The position numbers were made by a program, and so were the translations under genes. 6,847 nucleotides of DNA from Candidatus Kapaibacterium sp. (GTDB lineage Bacteria; Bacteroidota; Ignavibacteria; Kapaibacteriales; UBA2268), in NCBI GenBank assembly GCA_030835065.1, contig JAUQWR010000196.1, positions 1 to 6,847 of the forward strand, given 5' to 3'. The notes under the pieces are model-generated. The model did not search any database, was not told the DNA's origin, and was given only the letters and a program-made list of their open reading frames with translations. Below, one piece after another: positions 1 to 5,908 of the stretch (position 1 is the stretch's first letter; the number at the start of each line of letters is the position of its first letter).

Positions 1-1312
1 TATTAGTTTAGGCAATCTGGATAGGCTTGATGATCTAAGAAAGATAGGAAGAAGAAGTCAAAACGATAGGCTGGTACCTGCATTTATAAGGCTAATGGAA
101 GTAGTGTATCAATTGATAAACGACGTAAAAGAGCTTACAAATGCAGCGATCGAAGGTAATGTCGATTTTAGGGCAAATGCAGCAAACCACTATGGCGAAT
201 ATGCCAATATTATCAAAGGCATAAATAATACTTTAGATGTATTGGCTGCACCTATCGAAGAAGCTGGAACAGTGCTAAATATAATGGCTGAAGGCGATCT
301 GACTGCAAGAATGAATGGCGATTATAAAGGTGAACATCAAAAATTGATGCTTAATATTAATCAATTGGGTGATTCATTAAATAACCTTATAAATAAAATT
401 CTAGATGGAGTGGAAACTACTGCTGCTGCTGCAATAGAGATAAATAGTACAAGCGATACAATTTCTAATGCGGCTCAAGAGCAAAGTGCACAAACAGAAG
501 AAGTCGCATCAGCAATTGAAGAAATGTCGCGAACAATTACTGAAAATGCCGAAAATGCACAGCAGACAGCAATCTTTGCAAAAAAGAATAAGGAAATAGC
601 TGGAGAAGGTGGTGAAATTGTGAGCCAGACTGTGGTCAAAATGCGCGATATTGCCTCATTAGTAAAAGAATCAGCCAAAAATATTGAGAAGCTGGGCGAA
701 TCTAGCAAGCAAATTGGAGAAATTATTTCTGTGATTGATGATATAGCCGACCAAACTAATCTTTTGGCTCTAAATGCTGCTATAGAAGCTGCCAGAGCCG
801 GCGAGCAGGGGCGTGGTTTTGCTGTTGTTGCAGACGAAGTAAGAAAATTGGCTGAAAGAACTACCGAAGCTACCAAAAAAATTGCTACTATGATAAAAAG
901 TATTCAAAAAGAAACCGATTTGGCTGTAAAAGTTATGCAAAATGGTGATGTTGAAGTAACTAATGGTATCGAGCTAGCTGATAAAGCAGGTAGTGCTTTA
1001 AATGAAATTGTTGTAAGCTCTCAGCAAGTCCTTGATATGATTAGTCATATAGCAAGTGCTAATGAACAACAAGCTGCTACCAGCGAAGAAATCACTCATA
1101 ACGTTACTTTGATTGCAAATAATACAAATGAATCTACAAAAAGGATTCATGATATTGCAGTTGCCTCTGAAAATCTTACAAAATTGACTGAGGAACTGAG
1201 AAATATTGTCGAAAAATTCAATACATTCGAAGATCAAGTGTCTAATGTATATAAAAAGGTTAATTCTAAGTTTAAAACAAATAAATTATTAGGAAAATCA
1301 AGTTTTAGCTAA
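1..1312 (+). CDS. Methyl-accepting chemotaxis protein, C-terminal part (5' end outside window)
   Basis: Cytoplasmic part of a chemoreceptor that controls CheA through CheW. The frame is open from base 2, so the Met at 95 is probably internal and the real start lies left of the window; 436 residues are visible. Counting from base 2, residues about 40-131 look like two HAMP-type units in tandem. The second has the typical AEGDLTARM core, and the joint reads [14 protein letters not shown]. Residues about 134-402 form the long MCP signalling hairpin. Its tip (about 244-285) has the near-invariant [19 protein letters not shown] and [16 protein letters not shown] blocks. [10 protein letters not shown] (about 162-171) fits the methylation-site consensus. 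The C-terminal tail is basic and has no CheR/CheB-binding NWETF-type pentapeptide. The sensory domain and any membrane segments lie outside the window, so the ligand and location cannot be told. cheW follows after 63 nt, probably in the same transcript. The family call is very secure. Confidence 0.97.
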   Translation, partial: ISLGNLDRLDDLRKIGRRSQNDRLVPAFIRLMEVVYQLINDVKELTNAAIEGNVDFRANAANHYGEYANIIKGINNTLDVLAAPIEEAGTVLNIMAEGDLTARMNGDYKGEHQKLMLNINQLGDSLNNLINKILDGVETTAAAAIEINSTSDTISNAAQEQSAQTEEVASAIEEMSRTITENAENAQQTAIFAKKNKEIAGEGGEIVSQTVVKMRDIASLVKESAKNIEKLGESSKQIGEIISVIDDIADQTNLLALNAAIEAARAGEQGRGFAVVADEVRKLAERTTEATKKIATMIKSIQKETDLAVKVMQNGDVEVTNGIELADKAGSALNEIVVSSQQVLDMISHIASANEQQAATSEEITHNVTLIANNTNESTKRIHDIAVASENLTKLTEELRNIVEKFNTFEDQVSNVYKKVNSKFKTNKLLGKSSFS

Positions 1313-1363
1313 TTATTTATTTGAATACTATGTAATATTTTATTAATTTTGTATGTCTTTAAT

Positions 1364-1367
1364 AAGG
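1364..1367 (+). promoter_or_regulatory. Shine-Dalgarno site fixing the cheW start
   Basis: AAGG lies 8 nt before the ATG at 1376. The frame stays open upstream to a TTG at 1349, but that codon has no purine-rich site before it, and the residues it would add (MYVFNKVRK) precede the normal CheW N-terminus. The ATG at 1376 is therefore the better start. Confidence 0.6.
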
Positions 1368-1375
1368 TCAGAAAA

Positions 1376-1867
1376 ATGGAAATAGAAGGCAGACTTGAAG
1401 AACTAAGATCCGATGTGAGTCATGAACTTATCCAGTTAGTCGGATTTAGGATTGCAGATGAAGAGTTCGGTGTAGACATTACTAAAGTTCAAGAAATAAT
1501 CAGAATGGTTGATATTACCAGGGTACCTAATACACCTGCTTTTGTGGAAGGTGTAATTAACCTGAGAGGAAAAGTGATTCCGATAATTGATATGAGGAAA
1601 CGGCTGGATCTTGGCTCTAAACCTTATGATAAAGACACTCGGATTACTGTTGTAGAGATTGAAAATAGAATTGTCGGTTTTATTGTAGATAGTGTGAGTG
1701 AAGTGATTCGTATAGAAAAAAGTATCACTGAACCACCACCACCTATGGTTTCGAATATTAATTCTGATTTTATCACTGCAATTGCGAAATTAGATAATAG
1801 GTTGCTTATTTTATTAGATTTAAATGAAATACTTAATTCTGAAGAAGTTGCTGAATTAAGTGAATAG
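1376..1867 (+). CDS. cheW: Chemotaxis coupling protein CheW
   Basis: Cytoplasmic adaptor that joins chemoreceptor tips to the histidine kinase CheA. From the ATG at 1376 the protein has 163 residues, the usual length for a single-domain CheW. The domain covers about residues 16-155. Diagnostic stretches are LVGFRIADEEFGVDITKVQE (20-39), the VPNTPAFVEGVINLRGKVIP core (50-69) followed by IIDMRKRLDL, and ITVVEIENRIVGFIVDSVSE (90-109). Arg64 in NLRG sits where the conserved Arg of E. coli CheW contacts its partners, by family knowledge. The run EPPPPM at 119-124 is a short proline-rich turn before the last strands. The gene follows the MCP by 63 nt and is probably co-transcribed, so it likely couples that receptor. 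No cheA, cheY, cheR or cheB is visible here. A terminator hairpin begins 35 nt after the stop. Confidence 0.96.
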   Translation: MEIEGRLEELRSDVSHELIQLVGFRIADEEFGVDITKVQEIIRMVDITRVPNTPAFVEGVINLRGKVIPIIDMRKRLDLGSKPYDKDTRITVVEIENRIVGFIVDSVSEVIRIEKSITEPPPPMVSNINSDFITAIAKLDNRLLILLDLNEILNSEEVAELSE

Positions 1868-1902
1868 AAAATTCATCTTGTTGTTTGTGAAAAAACAAAT
1901 TG

Positions 1903-1938
1903 AATCCCTGTGATAGTTCTAAGCTAGCAGGGATTTTT
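1903..1938. terminator. Probable bidirectional terminator between convergent cheW and the sigma operon
   Basis: AATCCCTG (1903-1910) pairs perfectly with CAGGGATT (1928-1935), with a TAG/CTA pair (1914-1916/1924-1926) inside the 17-nt loop. On the + strand a T-rich run follows (TTTTTATTTTT from 1934). On the - strand the stem is followed seven nt later by six T (complement of 1890-1895). The stop codon of the minus-strand lipoprotein gene (1937-1939) lies in the plus-strand T-run, so the two transcription units meet with almost no spare DNA. Confidence 0.75.
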
Positions 1939-2599
1939 ATTTTTCTGTATCTACAACTATATGATGAATTAAATATTGTGTATTGATTTTCTTTAAGATT
2001 ATTATATTTTCTTTGTTTGAATCTATGTTTAGCTCTTTTTCGGCGAGAGTAAGCCCAGACTTGTCTTCCAATTTAAACACAGTATTACCGGAATTTGTAA
2101 GATTTATTTCGCTATGTGTAATATCCAAAAATTCTGTTTCGTATGATTTATCAATTTTTAGAATAATATTATTGCCTGAAATTGGAATAAAATTCACAAT
2201 TTTTGTGTTTTTATCACGAACTGAATCTTGAATCAGATAAACGCTAGGCTTGTTTTTTTTGCCATATATAAATAAATTATAGCTGATTTGCTTCTCTGAT
2301 TTTACAAATGTTGTGTATATAGGAAAACCAGATTCATAAAAACAAATTTGAGGAAATCCAATTGGTACTTTGTTATATTTCAGTTTTGTATCTTCATAGT
2401 TAAGATTGGCGCCGATATTTAAATCGTCGGCACTTACTTCGATAGAGCTTAGTTCGTCGCTGGCATTAACAAAGAGAAATTCTGTATATTCAGATGGTTC
2501 GATTTTTTTGGGAGTATCAATGCCAGGCACACATTCGCAAGAAATGATTGCAAATGCTGATATAGCAATAATCAATATTGTTTTATAATATGTTAGCAT
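1937..2599 (-). CDS. Lipoprotein with DUF4397-like region, last gene of the sigma operon
   Basis: 220 residues with a lipoprotein signal: a short N-terminus with Lys6, a hydrophobic stretch (about 7-19) and lipobox IISC, giving Cys21 as the lipidated residue. A second Cys follows at 23 (CEC). The mature part is predicted all-beta. FLFVNASDELSSIEVSADDL (41-60) resembles the start of DUF4397 (consensus like VRVVNASPDAPAVDVYVDG). KYNKVPIGFP (74-83) and the later NLFIYGKKNKPSVYLIQD (108-125) and KIVNFIPISGNNIILKI (133-149) fit the repeated half-domains of that family. The match is by eye and only moderate. DUF4397 proteins are secreted or cell-surface proteins of unknown function. The gene starts 6 nt after the anti-sigma stop with no clear SD, so translation may be coupled. 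Its place in the operon suggests a regulon member or partner of the envelope-spanning regulator. No enzyme motif was seen. Confidence 0.8.
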   Translation of the reverse strand: MLTYYKTILIIAISAFAIISCECVPGIDTPKKIEPSEYTEFLFVNASDELSSIEVSADDLNIGANLNYEDTKLKYNKVPIGFPQICFYESGFPIYTTFVKSEKQISYNLFIYGKKNKPSVYLIQDSVRDKNTKIVNFIPISGNNIILKIDKSYETEFLDITHSEINLTNSGNTVFKLEDKSGLTLAEKELNIDSNKENIIILKKINTQYLIHHIVVDTEK

Positions 2600-2605
2600 T
2601 GATAA

Positions 2606-3943
2606 TTATTTAATTGAAACAGAAATCCCGTAATTAACTCCATATTTTAAAGTATTATAAATTTTATCATTTACATTATACCACAAAGCAGCACCATCAA
2701 TTTCACCAAATACAGAAAGTCCGTCCATCAATCGAATGCTCGAGCCTAAAGACATTTTTGCAACAGGCCCAATTGTCGATAATCCGGCTGAAGTTTGGAA
2801 GTAAGGTGTGAAAATACTTTCGAAAATTTCAGGATTGACAGACAACCTATATGTCAGAGCAGCATAATTTAACACAGGATTTTGTGATTGTACATGTGTT
2901 TTGCCATTAACTAATATATCAAATTCTTGTCCAAATCTTTCTCTACCGTATTGCAAACCAACAGCGTTATTATCATCTAATCTATAAATCGCAGTTAAAA
3001 CAAAATTATCGAAAAATGATTCATTAGAGTTCAAATTGTCTACATTAGGTTCAGATTTCGTATTTATACGCTTAAATGAAAGGATATATTTGGAATCATC
3101 GTAATAGTTTGCAGACTCAGAATTGAAAATATTTATAGGAATAATAGTTCCAAAAGATCCTGAATTGAATTTACCAAATGATTGTGCTCTGCTATTCGCA
3201 AATTTTTGAGTAGCATCATTAGATTTGATTATATCAGAAGAACCAAAAACACTATTATCGACAAGAAGCAATATATTACTATCATCTGATTGAACATTAT
3301 TAGTACTTAAATTATCATTTGCATCCTGATTAGAGTTGAGAGTATTATTTAAGTTAGTTGATTCATCTTTAGAGCTAGAATTGCGATTATTAGCATCATT
3401 AGCAAATTGATTCGAAAATTTTCTAGGCAATGAACTAGTCGAATTAGAGGTATTTGAATTAAGAGCATTATTGTTGATAATATTAGATGAATTATCATTG
3501 TTTTTGCTCGAAACATAAGGAGTAGAATTGATTGATTTGTCGGAATTATTTGAAGACATAGAATTATGATTATCAGCATTAAAGTAATTATCATAAGCCA
3601 AAAACATAGCACCGGTGATAATAGAAGAAAGAGTAGCAATCATCAGGTAGGCAGCATATTTTTTGATGCCACTGAAAAACTTGCTAGAAAATGATATAAT
3701 CGGAGCTACAGGCTTTTCTTCGTTCGGAATAGAGAAACCGAGCGTAGAAAAAATATTACTAGTGCAGTCTGCAGGTGGGAAAATAGAATTCATATCGTTT
3801 TGAGCGATAAGATGAATTTTCATCTGCTTATTAAAGTCGTCGCGAAGTTCGGCGTCTTTAGAAAGTTCCGAGAAAAGGATTTCCTCCTCGGACTTTGGGA
3901 GCCCTTCGTCGATATACTCGTGTATCATACGTGAATAAGACAT
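2606..3943 (-). CDS. Putative envelope-spanning anti-sigma factor: anti-sigma domain, TM helix, Asn/Ser linker, C-terminal beta-barrel
   Basis: 445 residues in one uninterrupted frame. Residues 1-60 look like the cytoplasmic N-terminal helices of an anti-sigma factor (IHEYIDEGLPKSEEE, then LSKDAELRDDFNKQM), without the zinc-binding His/Cys set. Residues 96-118 form the single membrane helix, preceded by GIKK. Residues 119-225 are about half Asn plus Ser and should be disordered in the periplasm; a less biased stretch runs to about 283. Residues about 284-445 read as eight alternating amphipathic strands: 286-293, 314-321, 327-341, 356-369, 378-390, 392-405, 409-424 and 432-445. This is the pattern of a small OmpA/OmpX-size outer-membrane barrel, although the last residue is Lys rather than Phe. 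The gene lies 15 nt after an ECF sigma gene, the usual anti-sigma position. I infer that it holds the sigma factor at the inner membrane and senses the outer membrane through the barrel. Dma proteins of Bacteroides have this layout. The start has no SD. Confidence 0.82.
   Translation of the reverse strand: MSYSRMIHEYIDEGLPKSEEEILFSELSKDAELRDDFNKQMKIHLIAQNDMNSIFPPADCTSNIFSTLGFSIPNEEKPVAPIISFSSKFFSGIKKYAAYLMIATLSSIITGAMFLAYDNYFNADNHNSMSSNNSDKSINSTPYVSSKNNDNSSNIINNNALNSNTSNSTSSLPRKFSNQFANDANNRNSSSKDESTNLNNTLNSNQDANDNLSTNNVQSDDSNILLLVDNSVFGSSDIIKSNDATQKFANSRAQSFGKFNSGSFGTIIPINIFNSESANYYDDSKYILSFKRINTKSEPNVDNLNSNESFFDNFVLTAIYRLDDNNAVGLQYGRERFGQEFDILVNGKTHVQSQNPVLNYAALTYRLSVNPEIFESIFTPYFQTSAGLSTIGPVAKMSLGSSIRLMDGLSVFGEIDGAALWYNVNDKIYNTLKYGVNYGISVSIK
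3269..3589 (-). repeat. Low-complexity Asn/Ser-rich coding segment (linker of the anti-sigma/barrel protein)
   Basis: Residues 119-225 of the 445-residue protein are built mostly from AAT/AAC and TCN/AGT codons: about 32 Asn and 24 Ser in 107 residues. There is no exact unit repeat, only irregular runs such as NSSNIINNN and LNSNTSNSTSS. The base bias explains an open shadow frame on the same strand. Such tracts change length easily, so the linker may vary between strains. Confidence 0.75.
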
Positions 3944-3958
3944 AATTCAATCAATTTA

Positions 3959-4519
3959 TTAATTCGACATATCTTCTAAATAAGGAGTGAGCACATTTTT
4001 AATTTTTTCTTTAGCGCGCCACACTCTGTTTTTTATAGTCGACACAGTAGTGCCGGTAATATCAGCAATTTCTTGATAAGACATTCCTTCATATATTCTA
4101 AGAACGAATGCTTCTCTATAGTCAGTATCGAGCACTTCGAGAGCTCTTGCAATTAGCTCCATCATTTCTTTTTGCTCGAAAGTACTATCGTTAGTAAAGA
4201 ACGTAAAATCTTCAATATTCAAATTTTTTTTAGTATCTCGTTTGTAGTTGAGGCAAAGATTACGAGTAATAGTAATCAAATAAGCACCAACATTAAGGAC
4301 ATTCGGGTGTGTTTCGGCAGAGTTATAGAATTTGAGAAACACATCTTGGAAAATATCCCGAGCATCATTTTCATCGCCTGTAACTCTCAGGCAGTAAGCA
4401 TAAATTCTCTGAGAAAATCTTGAGTACAGCTCTGCGAATGCTTTTTCGGCAATTGGCTTGCCTTTAGAAAGCATCGAGAATAACTCGCTATCGCTATATT
4501 TACTGTAACTCTCGCTCAT
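3959..4519 (-). CDS. ECF-family RNA polymerase sigma factor
   Basis: 186 residues, the typical ECF (sigma70 group 4) size, with only regions 2 and 4. Sigma2 covers about 27-95: FAELYSRFSQRIYAYCLRVT, then the region 2.1/2.2 core DARDIFQDVFLKFY (52-65), then AYLITITRNLCLNYKRD (79-95), which corresponds to -10 recognition. A poorly conserved linker (96-117) leads to sigma4 (about 120-176), with LDTDYREAFVLRIYEGMSYQ and the helix-turn-helix around EIADITGTTVSTIKNRVWRA for -35 binding. There is no C-terminal extension. An AAGG (complement of 4524-4527) sits 4 nt before the ATG, just after the stop of the preceding lipoprotein gene, which suggests coupled translation. The next gene encodes the membrane-bound anti-sigma-like protein, so the sigma factor is probably held at the inner membrane until released. 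Its regulon cannot be read from this window. Confidence 0.95.
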   Translation of the reverse strand: MSESYSKYSDSELFSMLSKGKPIAEKAFAELYSRFSQRIYAYCLRVTGDENDARDIFQDVFLKFYNSAETHPNVLNVGAYLITITRNLCLNYKRDTKKNLNIEDFTFFTNDSTFEQKEMMELIARALEVLDTDYREAFVLRIYEGMSYQEIADITGTTVSTIKNRVWRAKEKIKNVLTPYLEDMSN

Positions 4520-4528
4520 AACACCTTG

Positions 4529-5647
4529 TTATCTTCCCCAATAAGCCTTATAGGCATTATTAGAAATTAGTTTAATGTTTTTTAGGTTAGTACCGTTACC
4601 ATCATTTACAAGTTCAGCTGTAAATATAGTCGAAAAAGTAAAGTTTCCATCTTCGGGGTAATACTTACTATATACAATTTTATTTCCCTTAGGCGACCAG
4701 GAGGCGTTAGAAATAGAGAACAAGCCTTCTGAATCAATTAATTGTTTATATTTAGGATCGGAGTCGAGAGTGCGTAACCAAAGGCTTCCATCTTTTGATG
4801 CAAACATCAAAAGTTTAGCATCTGGCGAAAGCACAGCATATCTGACACCAAGATTACCAAACTTAACTTCTTCGCTACTAGAATTAAGGCTATAGATAAT
4901 CAGTTTCTCAATATCATCAGACTTTACAGGGAAACAAATTTTGCGACTATCAAAAGACCATTCAGGTGAGTTTTCGTTTTTAGCAATTAGAGAAGAGTTT
5001 GAATAATCCACCTGATTGATGACGACATCGGGCATTTCGGAGTCGATTATTTTAAGAGAAAAGCTACCAGAAGAAGGGTCTCCTTCAAAGAAAGCAAGCA
5101 TTTTAGAGTCGGGTGAGAAAGCCGGAAGAGTGCCGGGATAATTTTGCCCGGTAAGTTTTTCGATATAAGAAGAACCATCGAAAGGATTTCTAACCCAGAG
5201 ATAGAGCTTGCCATTGCCTCCATAGAATGCAATTTTATTAGCGTCAGGAGATAAAACAGGAAAAGCTACTCCATATTGGTTATTGTCTTTATCAACAACA
5301 GCAGAATCCGAACCATCAATATTTTTAATAATAATAAGATTTTTTTGAAGATTATTATCATATCTCAGATAAGCAATTCTTTTGTTGCTGCTTTTGCCCG
5401 CAGGAGCGGAAAACAAAGAACCATTAGCAGAAAGATTGGCAATAAGCCTACCGTTAGATTCGGCAGAATAAATCGAAGGAACAAGGCTATTAAGAGGAAA
5501 AGCAGTGAAATACAGCACATTGTTCGGATCGCTGCCAGAGCCACCATCGCCGCTATCGCAAGTATTACAAGATGTCAAAGAACTAAAAAATGATACAAGC
5601 AAAACCCAAAAACAAATTTTCAATATGTTCAGAACATTTTTCATCAA
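4529..5647 (-). CDS. Lipoprotein with WD40-like (PD40/TolB-type) beta-propeller
   Basis: 372 residues, first gene of the operon. The signal peptide has Lys3/Lys10, a hydrophobic core (11-23) and lipobox LTSC, making Cys27 the lipidated residue. A second Cys follows at 30 and then a flexible acidic Gly/Ser/Asp stretch (31-40). The body has five clear PD40 signatures about 43-53 residues apart: PVLSPDANKIAFYGG (130-144), PAFSPDSKMLAFFEG (175-189), PEWSFDSRKICFPV (228-241), AVLSPDAKLLMFASKDG (271-287) and ASWSPKGNKIVYSKY (315-329). A weaker copy lies near 80-95 and the final YKAYWGR may close the ring, giving about six blades. PD40 propellers usually bind proteins or peptides, as in TolB. Here it is anchored to a membrane, probably the outer one, and encoded beside a sigma/anti-sigma pair, so it may be a partner or ligand sensor for that pair; this is inference. 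Start ATGs at 5647 and 5644 cannot be told apart, and no good SD is seen. Confidence 0.9.
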   Translation of the reverse strand: MMKNVLNILKICFWVLLVSFFSSLTSCNTCDSGDGGSGSDPNNVLYFTAFPLNSLVPSIYSAESNGRLIANLSANGSLFSAPAGKSSNKRIAYLRYDNNLQKNLIIIKNIDGSDSAVVDKDNNQYGVAFPVLSPDANKIAFYGGNGKLYLWVRNPFDGSSYIEKLTGQNYPGTLPAFSPDSKMLAFFEGDPSSGSFSLKIIDSEMPDVVINQVDYSNSSLIAKNENSPEWSFDSRKICFPVKSDDIEKLIIYSLNSSSEEVKFGNLGVRYAVLSPDAKLLMFASKDGSLWLRTLDSDPKYKQLIDSEGLFSISNASWSPKGNKIVYSKYYPEDGNFTFSTIFTAELVNDGNGTNLKNIKLISNNAYKAYWGR

Positions 5648-5766
5648 TTCTTATATTCAATGACACACATAACAATAAAAGGTCTCAAAAACTAAAAAAA
5701 AAATTTAAGACTGAATTAAATTAAGCATAAAACTTGAATATTTTCTAAAAATTATTAATGAATAAA

Positions 5767-5798
5767 AAAAAATTTTGCAGATTTATGAAAAAATTTTG
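5767..5798 (+). repeat. Direct repeat AAAAAATTTTG, two copies 21 bp apart
   Basis: Identical 11-mers at 5767-5777 and 5788-5798 are offset by 21 bp, close to two helical turns, so they face the same side of the DNA. They overlap the proposed -35 element and spacer of the response regulator promoter. OmpR/PhoB-family regulators bind direct repeats, so autoregulation is possible. In DNA this AT-rich a chance repeat cannot be excluded. Confidence 0.35.
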
Positions 5799-5804
5799 TA
5801 TATT
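5775..5804 (+). promoter_or_regulatory. Candidate sigma70-like promoter for the response regulator
   Basis: TTGCAG (5775-5780), an 18-bp spacer and TATATT (5799-5804) make a fair -35/-10 pair with A-tracts upstream. Transcription would start near 5811, leaving about 98 nt of leader before the ATG at 5909. The A+T content makes chance matches common, and the organism's promoter consensus is not known. Confidence 0.35.
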
Positions 5805-5848
5805 AAAATTAAATAAAAAATTAATTTTATTAATTTAGATTATATAAA

Positions 5849-5899
5849 ATGATTAAAGGACAAGGGGAATTATTGCCACTTTATCTACTCAATTTTTAA
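5849..5899 (+). CDS. Possible leader mini-ORF upstream of the response regulator
   Basis: ATG at 5849 opens a 16-codon frame (MIKGQGELLPLYLLNF) ending with TAA at 5897-5899. That stop overlaps the Shine-Dalgarno site of the regulator gene. The ATG itself has no SD. However, AAGGGG (5862-5867) lies 5 nt before an in-frame TTG at 5873, which would give MPLYLLNF. Ribosomes ending here would be delivered to the regulator start, so translational coupling is conceivable. A frame this short can arise by chance. Confidence 0.2.
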   Translation: MIKGQGELLPLYLLNF

Positions 5900-5903
5900 G
5901 GAG
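5898..5903 (+). promoter_or_regulatory. Strong Shine-Dalgarno site of the response regulator gene
   Basis: AAGGAG ends 5 nt before the ATG at 5909. It is the best ribosome binding site in the window and much stronger than those of the minus-strand operon, which supports both the start choice and good translation. Confidence 0.8.
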
Positions 5904-5908
5904 AACTC

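Larger units (their letters stand above)
1937..5647 (-). other. Four-gene operon: propeller lipoprotein, ECF sigma, anti-sigma/barrel protein, lipoprotein
   Basis: Four genes on the minus strand are separated by only 9, 15 and 6 nt, with no terminator-like hairpin between them. They should be transcribed together from the AT-rich region right of 5647 and end at the hairpin near 1903-1935. ECF sigma factors often stimulate their own operon. I cannot pick a reliable promoter upstream of 5647 by eye, so autoregulation is inference. Confidence 0.85.
5648..5908. other. AT-rich divergent intergenic region
   Basis: 261 nt between the divergent operon and response regulator gene. It is extremely A+T rich, with A-tracts at 5694-5703, 5764-5772, 5788-5793 and 5815-5820 that should bend the DNA and may act as UP-like elements. 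The right half holds the proposed regulator promoter, a direct repeat and a possible leader ORF (listed separately). In the left half, which should contain the sigma operon promoter, I found no convincing Bacteroidota-type (TTG / TAnnTTTG) or ECF-type promoter. Confidence 0.7.

Noticed and set aside
475..876. 133-codon open frame on the minus strand inside the MCP gene
   Set aside because: It lies wholly opposite a highly conserved MCP signalling region. Its Ser/Ala/Ile-rich product is what the complement of MCP codons gives, and it has no SD or recognisable domain.
1349..1375. TTG at 1349 as the cheW start
   Set aside because: No SD precedes it, while the ATG at 1376 has AAGG at good spacing and gives the normal CheW N-terminus.
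3349..3639. 96-codon minus-strand frame rich in Leu/Ile, resembling a small membrane protein
   Set aside because: It is an alternative frame of the Asn/Ser-rich linker. AAT and TCN codons read out of frame give Ile/Leu/Met, which imitates membrane helices.
5276..5593. 105-codon plus-strand frame opposite the propeller lipoprotein
   Set aside because: It is a shadow of the PD40 gene: basic, low-complexity, no SD and no family resemblance.
5648..5760. Promoter for the sigma operon on the minus strand
   Set aside because: Several TTG and TA-rich pieces occur (for example TTGAGA near 5682-5687), but none has a fitting partner at usual spacing. In such AT-rich DNA I would only be choosing among chance matches.
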